Source of the DNA: an uncultured Bacteroidota bacterium
GTDB taxonomy: Bacteria > Bacteroidota > Bacteroidia > Flavobacteriales > Flavobacteriaceae
Direction of reading: 5' to 3'
Assembly (NCBI GenBank): GCA_902616905.1
Contig: CACMUP010000014.1
Span: 1 to 37,614, forward strand
DNA: 37,614 nucleotides
Under the pieces are notes generated by a model. The model searched no databases, had not been told where the DNA came from, and worked only from the letters and a program-made list of their open reading frames with translations. Of the stretch, positions 17,256 to 28,300 are shown piece after piece; the first letter of the stretch is position 1; every line of letters begins with the position of its first letter. A program made the position numbers and the translations under genes.

Positions 17256-18729
17256 TGTTTAATTTATTTATTAATGTTTTTTTCCAATTTTGGTAAGCTG
17301 CGTAATATGCACCATTTTTAGTTTTAGGCTCTACGTATTCTACCCTATTTAAATTTTTAATAAGGCTTTTAATAGAGTTAATGCCATTATTTATACTAGC
17401 AGCTCTTGCAGCTCCAATTGCCCCAGTAGTGTTGTATATTTCTATTGGTTGCTCTAAAAGATTTGAGATAGTTTCTGCAAAAATTTTTGATTGAAATAAA
17501 TTGTCATTCCCTGCTCGAATAACTTTTGTTTTAACACCATCTTGTTTCATAATTTCCGCACCATAAACAAACGAAAATGCTATTCCCTCAAGCGCTGCAC
17601 GGTATAAATGTTTTTTAGTATGTACATTTAAATTCAAATTATTAAAATGAGCACCTAAATTTATATTATTTAACATTCTTTCACTCCCATTTCCAAAGGG
17701 TAAAACAACTAAATTTTCACTGCCTATATTGACTTCGCTAGCATAAAGATTCATTGCATGGTAATCTTTATTCCCAGTCATTTTTTTTAACCATTTATAA
17801 AGTATTCCAACACCATTAATACATAGCAATGTTCCTATCGATGGATTCTCCTTGGTATAGTTTACATGGGCAAAGTGATTAACCTTTGTGAACTCATTTG
17901 TTGTAGCTTGGTCTTTAACAGCAAAAAGGACCCCTGAGGTTCCTCCAGTAGCAGCTATTTCCCCGGGTCTTAATACATTTAAAGATAGAGCATTGTTTGG
18001 CTGATCACCTGCACGATAATTCACAGGAATCCTTTCTGGTAGGCCTGTTGCTTTAGAAGCTGTTGAGGTAATATTCCCTTGATTTTGAAAATTTTCAACA
18101 ATAGGTGGGGTTAAATCAGTATCAATATTATAATAATCTAGTAGCCAATTAGCTATTTTTTTTTTCTTATAATCCCATAAAATTCCTTCTGATAGACCAT
18201 TTATTGTGGTTAAAATTTCATCTGTTAATTTATAAGCAATAAAATCTCCTGGCAACATAAAAAAAGCTGCCTGTTCATAAATTTTGGGTTCATTTTCTTT
18301 AACCCATTTTAGTTTTGATGCTGTAAAATTTCCTGGTGAGTTAAGAAGATGTTGACCATATTTTTTTTTACCTAATTCCTCAGCTGCCTTGTTTCCTATT
18401 TCCACTGCTCTGCTGTCACACCAAATAATTGCATTTCTAAGTACTTTTTTATTTTTATCGAGAAGAACTAAACCATGCATTTGGTATGAAATTCCTACGC
18501 CCAAAATTTGACTTGAATTTATTTTATTCTCAAATAGTATACGTTTTGTTCCCTTACATAGATGTTCCCACCATAATTCAGGACTTTGTTCAGCCCAATT
18601 TGGTCTTGTAGCTTCAATTTTCATTTCGCCTTTAGGCTCATTGATTACTGCAACCTCTTTATTTTTTTTTGCATTTAACAAAGCAATTTTTATCGAGGAG
18701 CTGCCTATATCGTAACCTATATAATACAT
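17236..18729 (-). CDS. xylB: xylulokinase (FGGY family)
   Basis: Phosphorylates D-xylulose to xylulose 5-phosphate, which enters the pentose phosphate pathway. The 497 residues have the N-terminal FGGY fold (YYIGYDIGSSSIKIALL at 2-18; the MHGLVLLD and IIWCDSRA substrate-side motifs) and the C-terminal ATPase half (GEIAATGGTSGVLFAV, then GNDNLFQSKIFAETISNLL). Length is normal. First gene of xylB-xylA; the divergent 181-base gap upstream holds a direct repeat that could be a regulatory site. No xylose transporter is within the window. Confidence 0.95.
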   Translation of the reverse strand: MYYIGYDIGSSSIKIALLNAKKNKEVAVINEPKGEMKIEATRPNWAEQSPELWWEHLCKGTKRILFENKINSSQILGVGISYQMHGLVLLDKNKKVLRNAIIWCDSRAVEIGNKAAEELGKKKYGQHLLNSPGNFTASKLKWVKENEPKIYEQAAFFMLPGDFIAYKLTDEILTTINGLSEGILWDYKKKKIANWLLDYYNIDTDLTPPIVENFQNQGNITSTASKATGLPERIPVNYRAGDQPNNALSLNVLRPGEIAATGGTSGVLFAVKDQATTNEFTKVNHFAHVNYTKENPSIGTLLCINGVGILYKWLKKMTGNKDYHAMNLYASEVNIGSENLVVLPFGNGSERMLNNINLGAHFNNLNLNVHTKKHLYRAALEGIAFSFVYGAEIMKQDGVKTKVIRAGNDNLFQSKIFAETISNLLEQPIEIYNTTGAIGAARAASINNGINSIKSLIKNLNRVEYVEPKTKNGAYYAAYQNWKKTLINKLNNDTNRR

Positions 18730-18742
18730 AATTGTCTAAAAA

Positions 18743-18837
18743 AGTAAACTCATTATTACTTGATTTTTAATAACCAATTTAGTAAGCTATTTTAATTAAA
18801 TATAATGAAAAAGTTACTTTGCTAGTAAACCATTATT
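18743..18837. repeat. two-copy direct repeat in the xylB/TIM-barrel divergent promoter region
   Basis: AGTAAACTCATTATT at 18743-18757 recurs as AGTAAACCATTATT at 18824-18837, one base shorter and 81 bases away. The second copy also forms an imperfect dyad with GTTACT just upstream (18813-18818). Its place between divergent sugar genes fits a shared regulator site, but the A/T-rich background makes this tentative. Confidence 0.3.
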
Positions 18838-18910
18838 GTATGATAATATAGATTTTAAATGAAAAATATCTATTTTTAATCTAAACAAACTGAATAATAC
18901 ATCAAGTTAT

Positions 18911-19960
18911 ATGAAATCAAAGAAAATAAATTTTACTAGAAGGTCTTTTATTAAAAATGTCACCTCCTTAACTGCGGGTATTGGTTTATGCGGCAATAAA
19001 ATATGGGGAACCCCAGCCTATATTCCAAATCTATTAAAACCTAATTCAAAATTTAATGGGGTCCAATTAGGGATAATTACCTATTCCTTTCGAGAAATGG
19101 ATGATCAAAGTGCTGAAGCAACTTTACAATATATTTTGGACTGTGGGATTAGTGCTATTGAACTTATGGGTAGTGTTGCCGAATCTTATATTGGGAAACC
19201 CACAAATAAAATTGATAGAAGAACATATTATAGGTTATTACGTTTGGAAAGGAAAAAAGATTTAGATAGAAAACAGAAAAAACAATTAGAAGATTTAAAG
19301 CTTCAAACAGCATCATATGAAAATGAAGTAAAAAAATGGGAGAAAAACAGAAATCCAGAAGATTTTAAAAAGCTCAGAAAAATGTATAATGATGCTGGAG
19401 TAGAAATTTATGGATTTAAACCAGACTATCTCTTAAGAAAAGGTAATTCAGATGAAAATATAAATTACGCTATGAAAGCAGGTAAAGTATTAGGAGCAAG
19501 CCATGTAACATTGGAGCTTCCAGAAGACCCATCTCATACATTAAGACTAGGAAAACTTGCTGAAAAAAATGGGATAAAAGTAGCATATCATGGTCATACT
19601 CAACAGCACTCAAAATGGTGGGATACTGCACTAGAACAATCAAGCCAAAATGCTATGAATCTTGATTTAGGACACTACATAGCAGCGGGGAATAAAGATA
19701 TATTTGAATTTATTGAAAAAATGAATTCAAAAATTAGTAGCATGCACACTAAGGATCGTAAAAATCTAGAAAATGGTCAAGATAATATGCCTTTTGGAAT
19801 GGGAGATACCCCAATTAAAGAAATATTACAGCTTATGAGAGATAAAAAATATTCTTTCCCTGCAACTATTGAATATGAATATCGAACACCAAAAAACTCT
19901 AATATAATAAATGAATTAAAAAAATGTGTTGCCTATTGTAAAGACGCATTAGAAAGTTAA
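18911..19960 (+). CDS. exported TIM-barrel sugar phosphate isomerase/epimerase-like protein
   Basis: A 349-residue protein of the AP-endonuclease-2-like sugar isomerase/epimerase superfamily. N-terminal TRRSFIKN with a hydrophobic stretch is a Tat-type signal, so the enzyme probably works in the periplasm. Barrel segments carry likely metal ligands: ISAIELMG, VTLELPED, VAYHGHTQQH, MNLDLGHYIAAGN, SMHTKDRKN and ATIEYEYRTP. Between the first two strands lies a charged helical insertion (about 95-155, RLLRLERKKDLDRKQKK). It faces the xylBA operon and is followed after 9 bases by the RidA gene. The substrate is unknown. Confidence 0.85.
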   Translation: MKSKKINFTRRSFIKNVTSLTAGIGLCGNKIWGTPAYIPNLLKPNSKFNGVQLGIITYSFREMDDQSAEATLQYILDCGISAIELMGSVAESYIGKPTNKIDRRTYYRLLRLERKKDLDRKQKKQLEDLKLQTASYENEVKKWEKNRNPEDFKKLRKMYNDAGVEIYGFKPDYLLRKGNSDENINYAMKAGKVLGASHVTLELPEDPSHTLRLGKLAEKNGIKVAYHGHTQQHSKWWDTALEQSSQNAMNLDLGHYIAAGNKDIFEFIEKMNSKISSMHTKDRKNLENGQDNMPFGMGDTPIKEILQLMRDKKYSFPATIEYEYRTPKNSNIINELKKCVAYCKDALES

Positions 19961-19969
19961 ATTTATGAT

Positions 19970-20520
19970 ATGAAAAATTTTTATTTTTTTCTGCTTGTTA
20001 TTTTTTTTGCGTCTTGTAAACAAATGCAAACAGAACCTGAAAATTCAAACAATAATAAATTATATAACCCTGAAGAACAATTAAAAAAAAAGGAATTTCA
20101 TTACCTGAAGTTTCAAACCCTGTTGCAAATTATGTTAAAGCTGTAAGAACTGGAAATCTTTTATTTTTATCAGGAAGCGGTCCTAAGAAAATTAATGGAG
20201 AGTATATCATTGGTAAAGTTGGTAAAGATCTGTCTATAGATGAAGGTTATCAGGCTGCAAGAATCACAGGCATAAATCATTTAGCTACATTAAAATCTGA
20301 ACTTGGAAATTTGAACAAAGTCAAAAAAATTGTAAAAGTATTGGGAATGGTAAATTCCAGCCCTGATTTTACTGATCAGCCAAAAGTAATAAACGGTTTC
20401 TCTGATTTAATGGTTGAGGTTTTTGGTGAACGAGGAAAGCACGCTAGGTCAGCTGTCGGCGTGGCTTCACTCCCGATTGGGATTGCTGTTGAAATTGAAT
20501 TAATCGTAGAAGTAGAATAA
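19970..20520 (+). pseudogene. RidA-family lipoprotein gene frameshifted at a poly-A run
   Basis: The first frame gives a lipoprotein signal (MKNFYFFLLVIFFASC, Cys16) and a short linker ending NPEEQLKKK. The RidA domain then continues in the next frame: ISLPEVSNPVANYVKAVRTG, LFLSGSGPKKINGEYIIGKV, and the conserved GKHARSAVGVASLPIGIAVE with the Arg expected for imine/enamine deaminases. The break is at nine A (20083-20091); ten A would restore a 183-residue protein. With no other lesion in the domain, this may be a fresh mutation, an assembly error, or a site where RNA polymerase slippage yields some full-length protein. Likely co-transcribed with the upstream isomerase. Confidence 0.8.
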
Positions 20521-20526
20521 TTTTAA

Positions 20527-20760
20527 TTAATTCATTTCGGTTTTGATACACTCTTTAGATAACTCTGCATTTTTATTTGCAATACCAACAACTTTTTCAA
20601 TGGACTTCTTTGAATTAAACTTTACTTTAAAAAATTCTGAAAACATGAGTCTGGAATTTAAAAGATAAATGCCCCAAATGATGAATTGATTTTAACTTCA
20701 GAAACACATGTAATTCCTGACATATACATTTATCCCCACTTCAAATCCCCAAACCATTAA
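20527..20760 (-). pseudogene. possible decayed gene remnant in the 349-base gap
   Basis: The gap 20521-20869 has no intact gene. On the minus strand a 39-residue frame (20527-20646) reads MFSEFFKVKFNSKKSIEKVV and on to ELSKECIKTEMN. Upstream, other frames give peptide-like stretches such as MYMSGITCVSEVKINSSFGA, interrupted by stops. The composition looks like former coding sequence but I cannot name a family. Confidence 0.25.
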
Positions 20761-20822
20761 AATTACACAAAGTTTTTCTTAAGATCTAAGATTTATAAAT
20801 ACTAATAAAATCCTTTCATTAT

Positions 20823-20843
20823 ACTCTTTTAAAAGAGTTTTTT
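20823..20843 (+). terminator. terminator-like palindrome upstream of the S41 peptidase gene
   Basis: ACTCTTTTAAAAGAGT followed by a run of six T. The stem can form only by opening the central A/T bases as a loop, leaving four to six pairs. It lies 27 bases before the peptidase start and about 300 after the RidA gene. Weak evidence. Confidence 0.3.
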
Positions 20844-20869
20844 CATAATTTTATAATTAGACCATATAA

Positions 20870-22384
20870 ATGATTTATTTAAACTATAAAAAATCTACTA
20901 TCTTATTGATATCAGTTTCATTTATCTTTTTACTTGGGTGTGAAAATGAAATAACCAATAATGTAGTTCCAGTTTCAAGAAATGGAATAAATAATTTCAT
21001 TATTAATCTTGACGGAGAGCTAGAGATCAGTGACTTTATTTGGAAAGGCCTCAATGAATATTATTATTGGCAAGATAGAGTTGAAGAACTCTCTGATGAA
21101 AAACTAAAAGATGAAGAAAATTATGCAAAGTATATAAGTGAAAATTCACAACCCATAGAATTCTTCGAATCTTTAAAACATGTTGATGATCGTTTTAGTT
21201 GGATTGAAGACGACTATCGCGTTCTAGAGAATACACTTCAAGGAATAATATCTTCCAATGGTGTAGAATTTGGCCTGTTGTACGCATGTAAAAATTGTAA
21301 TGAATTGATCGGGTTTGTAAAATATATTCTCAAAGGGTCTAACGCAGAGGAAAAAAATATTAAAAGAGGGGATTTATTTACCGGAGTTAATGGAACTGTT
21401 CTAACTGCTAGCAATTATCGATCATTACTTTTTGGAAGTAATATGAATTATACATTAAACATGGCTGCAGCTAGAAACGGTGTCATTTTTAACACTGGTA
21501 TTAATGTCGAACTGACTAAAGAGGAAAATTTTGAAATAAATCCAATTCAAATCAGTGATATAATTAATCTTGATAAAATAGGACAATATGGAAATAAAAA
21601 AATTGGTTATCTGATGTATAATCAATTTGTTTCTAAAAAAAGTCATGAATTAAATCAAGTTTTCGAGAACTTTAAAAATGAAGGTGTTTCAGAAATGGTA
21701 ATTGATCTTAGATATAATGGAGGTGGTTCGATAAAAAATTGTGTTGAATTGGCAAGCATGATAACTGGGCAATTTACAAATGAAATATTTGCTGAAGAAC
21801 AATGGAATAATAAACTATTACCTTATTTAAGAAATAATTTTGGAAAAGAAACGCTAATAAATAGATTTCGAGCAGTATTAGAAGATGGTCAAGAAATAAA
21901 TTCGTTAAATCTAAATCGTGTTTTTATAATTACAACTTCCGAATCAGCTTCTGCTAGCGAGTTATTAATAAATGGCCTGTCTTCATATATAAACGTTATT
22001 CAAATTGGAGAAAAGACTGTAGGAAAAAATGTAGGATCTATCACCGTTTACGATTACATTGATGATGAACAAACAAAAAATCCCGATCACACCTATGCTA
22101 TGCAGCCCATTGTTTTGAAAATTGCTAATAACGATGGTTTTGCTGACTATGCTGACGGTCTTTTTCCAGATTTTTTTATCGAGGAAGACCTTCAAAATAT
22201 GGGTGTTTTAGGGAAAAAAGATGAGCCAATGCTATCTAAAGTAATAGATATTATTAATGGAACATCAAAGTCTCCTATTTCAAAAAGTAAAATTTCAAAA
22301 GGTCCCTTAGTAAAGGATCCTTTAACGATTAAAAGGCAAGTTATGTTTGTAGAAAAAGATGAAGTTTTTATAAATCAAAATTGA
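20870..22384 (+). CDS. S41-family (C-terminal-processing type) peptidase lipoprotein
   Basis: A 504-residue secreted serine peptidase anchored as a lipoprotein (lipobox LLGC, Cys24). A helical N-terminal region (about 55-120, WKGLNEYYYW then VDDRFSWIED) precedes a PDZ-like part (about 125-205) and the S41 core: IGYLMYNQFV, LRYNGGGSIKNCVELAS, the catalytic Ser in TTSESASASELLINGL and the Lys in IGEKTVGKNVGS. It opens the giant-protein locus; only one TGA separates it, in the same frame, from the next coding region. A role in processing the giant protein is possible but unproven. Confidence 0.88.
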   Translation: MIYLNYKKSTILLISVSFIFLLGCENEITNNVVPVSRNGINNFIINLDGELEISDFIWKGLNEYYYWQDRVEELSDEKLKDEENYAKYISENSQPIEFFESLKHVDDRFSWIEDDYRVLENTLQGIISSNGVEFGLLYACKNCNELIGFVKYILKGSNAEEKNIKRGDLFTGVNGTVLTASNYRSLLFGSNMNYTLNMAAARNGVIFNTGINVELTKEENFEINPIQISDIINLDKIGQYGNKKIGYLMYNQFVSKKSHELNQVFENFKNEGVSEMVIDLRYNGGGSIKNCVELASMITGQFTNEIFAEEQWNNKLLPYLRNNFGKETLINRFRAVLEDGQEINSLNLNRVFIITTSESASASELLINGLSSYINVIQIGEKTVGKNVGSITVYDYIDDEQTKNPDHTYAMQPIVLKIANNDGFADYADGLFPDFFIEEDLQNMGVLGKKDEPMLSKVIDIINGTSKSPISKSKISKGPLVKDPLTIKRQVMFVEKDEVFINQN

Positions 22385-22390
22385 TTAGAT

Positions 22391-25300
22391 ATCAAAAATT
22401 TTAAAAAATATATATTAGTTTTTTTTGGAGCTTTACTTATAAGTCTAGATGGATTTTCTCAGCAGATAAATCTTAATGTAGATTTTGTAAATACTCAAAT
22501 TAGATCAAAAAGAGTAGAGCTTGGTCTTGAAATAAATAAAGGTAGAAATGAAAGATTCAATGGTACAATAAAAATTGCATTTGGATCCAATACAAGCTCA
22601 ATGACAAGCTATAATGTTGGAACTGTTTCTCCTAATGAAGACTATAATTTAAAAACATATTATTTTAAAAAAGAGGACCTCTCACCTAATACTAAGTATA
22701 ATTACAAATGGACTGTTGAATCCGACTTAGGAACTTTCGAAACTAATGAAATACAATTTACAACACCAAGTGGATTTGATGTTTTACCATACCAATTATT
22801 TGAAATTCCTGAAGAGGGAATTATTCCTGGAGATACCATTGGATACATAAAATATGAAGACACAGATGGAACATGGCAAAAAGTTCAAACTTATTATAAA
22901 ACAACATTAGGTCTTAAATCTGATGGAACTTTATGGGCATGGGGTAGAAATGCCAAAAAATTAGTTGTTAATCCAGCAAGTCAATCCGAAGTAGTTTATG
23001 AGCCCTTGCAAGTAATTATGCCCCCTGAGCCGAAAGATTTTGATAAAGATGGAGACGGCTATTTTGATGTAGATGAAGATCTCAACTCACAATCTGATAA
23101 AAACAACAAAAATAGTGTACCAACAGATTCAGATGGTGATGGTTTTTCAGACGCATTTGAAGCTGTTCTTGGAACAAATCCAAATGATGGTGAAATTACT
23201 TGGGAAGATGATCAAAAAATTTATAATTACTTTATTACAAACCTAGTTGATGCTAGTAATCAGTTATTATTTCATGACTTTGCAGTTTCAAAAACTGCTG
23301 CTCTTGGTATAGAAAAAAATACTAAACGCCTATATTATTGGGGTGATAGCAATGGAAATGTAAACTTAAATAAACAACTACACACCAGTCACCTCCAAAA
23401 CAGCCAGCATTTAATTGATAATCCAGATGGTAATATACTTCCATTAAGTTATGCTTTTGGAGAATTAATCGCTGGCGAAGAAATCTTAAATGATTTTCCA
23501 ACCATAATTGATTCTCTAAAAAGATGGGATAAAATAGCTATTTCAAATAATTATAAAACTCCTAAAATTCCTAATCTAAATAATCTAAGTGAAATATTCG
23601 ACACTACAGTAGCGGGAATTACAGAAAATGGAGAACTATATGTTTGGGGAGTTATTGAGGGATTAATGACTAAAAATTATGTCCAGGTTGGTAATGGAAA
23701 GAAATGGAAAGATGTAAAAGTTGGAGATGCAATTATTGCTCTTGCTGATGACGGAACTCTTCATGAATTAGGAATGACAATTCCAACATCCGCAAATGCA
23801 TCAACTTTAGATCGTGACAATGACGGAGTTCCAGATGTTGACGATGCCTTTGAATGGGACCCAGCATTCCAATATGACAATGATGATGACGGGTTCCCAA
23901 ATAAAATCGAAGATCAGGTTGGTACTAATAAAAATAATCCTGATAGTGACGGAGATGGTGTAATGGATGCTGAAGATCAACTTCCTCTAAATCCTAATTA
24001 TTCAAGAGATGCTGATTTTGACGGGTTACCAGATGAATTGGATCCTAACGATGATAACTGGGATAGTGACGGAGATGGAGTTCCCGACGGTGAAGATGCG
24101 GATCCATCTGACAACAGTAAAAGATGGGATTGCGATAAAGACGGTGTTAGTGACGAAGAAGAATGGCAAAGAAATGCAGATCCCTGCGTTTTAGATACTG
24201 ATGGAGACGGAATAGAGGATAAAGACGATAAATATCCCAGAACTTTCTATTATCAAAAAGATAGTGATAACGATGGATTACCTGATGCATTAGAAATTAT
24301 AAATGGAACAAATCCAAATAATTCTGATAGCGATGGAGATGGATATCTTGATGCTATAGCAGCATCTAAGTTTGATACTTTTAGACAAGCAGCAGATAAT
24401 TTAGATTGTTCATTAGGATGGGAAAGGTGTGATCAGTGGCTTTATTTTTGGAGATTTTGGGATATAAAATATGACTGTGACGGAAATGGTTGGGTTTCGT
24501 GGGAGGAGTGGGAAGGCATTAGTCCTGCTTGTCAAAATCTAAAGCCTAGAGATGAGTTCCCAAATAATAGTTCCTATTCAGCCGATTCAGATCGCGACGG
24601 AATTGCTAATGAAATTGATGATGATGACGACAATGACGGTTTTTCTGATCAAGACGAGAAAGCTTCTGGAACGGATCCAGAAAATTGGGAAAGCCAACCT
24701 TCAGATAAAGATGGTGATATGCTTCCCGATATAATTGAAAAATCTCTAGGAACTGATCCATTTAACTGGGATTCTGATGGTGATAGTGCTGGAGATGGTT
24801 GGGATTCATGGCCTTTGGACCCATCACTTTCATGGGATGAAGACAAAGATAAACTCGAAAATTGGATTGAAGAAAACAGATTGGGAACTGACCCTAAAAA
24901 AGCAGATACTGATGGTGACGGTGTAAACGATAAAGATGATTTATTCCCATTAGACGCCACTAAATCAAAAGATACTGATGGAGATGGGTTGGCTGACAGT
25001 TTTGAGATAGAAAGAGGTATGAATCCAAATTCTAAAGATTCTGATGGTGATGGATATTATGACGCCCCTTGTGATAGAAATAAGGAAATATTTTATACAG
25101 ATCCAGTTTCAGGAAATTCTTGGTGGACAGACAATTGGAGAGAATGTGACGGATATTGGGCTCAGAATTCAAACAATAATAATCAATGGCAATTCTATCC
25201 AAGTCAGTGGAAAGAGGACAAATTTCCAACCAACGCATCTGAATGGGCTGACTATGATGGAGATGGCACTGGTGATAATGCTGATACTGATGATGATAAT

Positions 25301-28300
25301 GATGGAACAATAGATACGCAAGACGACTTTCCTTTTGATGCAACTGAACAAAAAAACACAGATAAACCAACTATTGCAAATGGCTACCTTACAGATGATG
25401 ATAATGATGGCGTTTATGGAGAAGACTATGATAACGATGGATGGGTGGAAGAAACTACTGGTGATAGAAGAAGATTTGATTTTGTAGGAAACAATAAAGA
25501 TCTTGATGACGATGGTGATTTGTATTTAGATGTTGATGAAATTGCAGTTGGAACAGATCCTTTAGATAAAGAAAGCTATCCAGGATCTACATTTAGAGAT
25601 CAAGATGGTGACGGTGTTTCTGATCGATATGAATTAGCCAATAACACAGATCCAAAAAATTGGGATACTGATGGAGACGGAATTAGTGACGGATGGAAAT
25701 ATCCAACACCATGCAATCAAAATAATAGAAATCATAAAGTCTTTATTGAGATTCCAAGTGCTAATGCTACTGTTAGTCACAACACCTACTATATTACTAT
25801 ATATCCTAATGGCATGTCCCATAACGACAGAGTTGAAATTTCATATAATGTTTCTACAACAATTAATGGCGCTCAATTATTAAATTTCTTCAAGACACGA
25901 TTAAATCAAATCGGGCAAATTACACATGACACAAACAAAACAGAAAGTTTTACTGCCACCGTTAGCGATAACCTATTGATTATTGAATTAGGTGACAATG
26001 AAAGAAACTTCTATTTTGTCGCATTTAATACAGTAATAGGGCCAAATAACACAATACACTTAGTTGATCATAACCATGACTCTCACTGGTTTAAATCTTA
26101 CATTTACGATAATCCTCCTACTGGATCAAATCTTCAAAACATTTGTGGAGGTGGCAGCTATAGATTTGGATCTAATAAATATAGATCTAACAATGATCCA
26201 GAATTTAAATTATTAATAGATGCATTTCCTACGAATCCCAATGAATTTTGGGATACTGATGGAGATGGTACAGGTGACAAATCCGATACTGATATAGATG
26301 GAGATGGAATTTTAAATTCTCAAGATCCTTTACCATATAATAGCACTCAAACCAATGATACTGACGGTGATGGATATCCTAATAATATCGATCCAGATGA
26401 CGATAATGACGGATGGTTTGATGTAGACGAATTATATAATAGCACTAACCCATTATTAAGTAGTTCTCGACCAAGTGGAGATAATGACAGGGACGGATTA
26501 AGTAACGCTTACGAAACTTCAATAGGATCGAATCCAAATGATTGGGACTCTGACGATGATGGGATTAGTGATGGCAGATATTATCCCAACGAAGTGGGAG
26601 GTCAAAATGAAAAGATTTATATTGAAATTCCAAGTGCTAGTGCATCTGTAAGTCCTTCATTATATAAAATCACATTGGAAGGACATAACCAAAGGTGGGA
26701 AGACCGAATAGAAATTTCATATAATGTTACTTCTACAATAAATGGTTCCCAGCTACTTAATTATTTTAAAACAGAGCTAAACAAGAAAGGCAGGGTTCTT
26801 CATGACGGGAATCAGCAAGAAACATTCACCGCAAGTGTATCGAATAACAGACTTATAATTGCTCTTAATGATCAAAATCGAAATTTCCATTATGAAGCAT
26901 TTAAGACAGTTATAGATAATGGTATAATTGTACTAGCAGGAAATGATCATGATTCACATCAGTGGAAATCACAGGTTTATAAGCAGAGAGGAAATTTGCA
27001 AAATAATTGTTGTACTACATTTAACTTTAACGGCATTAGCACCAATGGTCCACTTTTTTTAATGGATGCTTTTCCAACAAACCCAAATGAATTTTGGGAC
27101 ACTGATGGAGATGGAATAGGAGATAATAGTGATAATGATATTGACGGGGATGGTTATAGTAATTCTCTTGACCAAGCGACATTCGACAAACGAGATCATT
27201 TTGATACCGACGGTGACGGAATAGCTAACATTCTAGATGATAACAAAGATGGTGACAACTTCCTTGACTTTGATGACCCAAATCCCTTAATTTATACTAA
27301 TGATGATGGAGGAGCAGATTCAGATAGAGACGGATATTCTGATCAATATGAAAGAATAATAGGAACTGATCCAAATGATTGGGACTCTGACGATGATGGA
27401 ATTAGTGACGGTTGGCAATATCCAGGAGAAAATCGAAACTCAAATTGGAAATTAAAAGTTGATATTAAGTCATTAACTGCAAAACCACAATTTGGTGATG
27501 AATATAAATTAATTTTAAGGGGGCATAATAATTATAATAATAGAGTTGAACTTTCATACACAGTTAGCTCAACTTCAACAGCAAGCGAAATTCTTCAATA
27601 TTTTAATCTTCAGTTAAACAACACTGGAAATGTACAATACATTGAAAATGGAAAGACATATAATGAACCTATATCTTCTGTTGTGTCGGGAACTAAATTG
27701 ATTATTTCAGGTAGTGATCCATATAAAAGTTTCGATTTAGATAAATTTAAAACTGTTGTCAGCGGATCAAAGTTAATTTTAACTGATATAGATTGGGATT
27801 GGGAGAGTAATCTATTCAAAGAAAGAGATCCTGAAACGTGCTGTAGTTGGTATTTTTATGGCGAAGGAAGAACTCAAAGTAGCTTAAAAGGAAAATTACT
27901 AATTGACGCATTCCCAAATAATCCAAATGAATTTTGGGATACTGATGGCGACGGTATCGGAGACAATTCTGATCCCGATATAGACGGAGACGGACTTACA
28001 AATGTTTATGAATTAACTCCAAAAGAACCGCAACATTCTGGTTCTGGTTTCTATCTTCACTCTAAATCAAATCCATACATGGTTGATACAGATTCAGATG
28101 GAGTAAATGACGACAAAGACGGTATACCGTGGAATGACAGAGAATCAGTTGATTTTGATGGTGATTTCAGAGGAGATGAAAATGACGATGATGACGACGA
28201 TAATGATGGATTACCTGACTTACGAGAAATTGCTTTAGGCCTAAATACAAATAATATTGATTCAGATGGAGACGGTTATTCAGATGGTGATATGGGTATC

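Noticed and set aside
25032-25370. Antisense His/Gln-rich frame suggesting a metal-binding protein
   Set aside because: It is the complement of the GAT/GAC repeats, which read as CAT/CAC-like codons in another frame.
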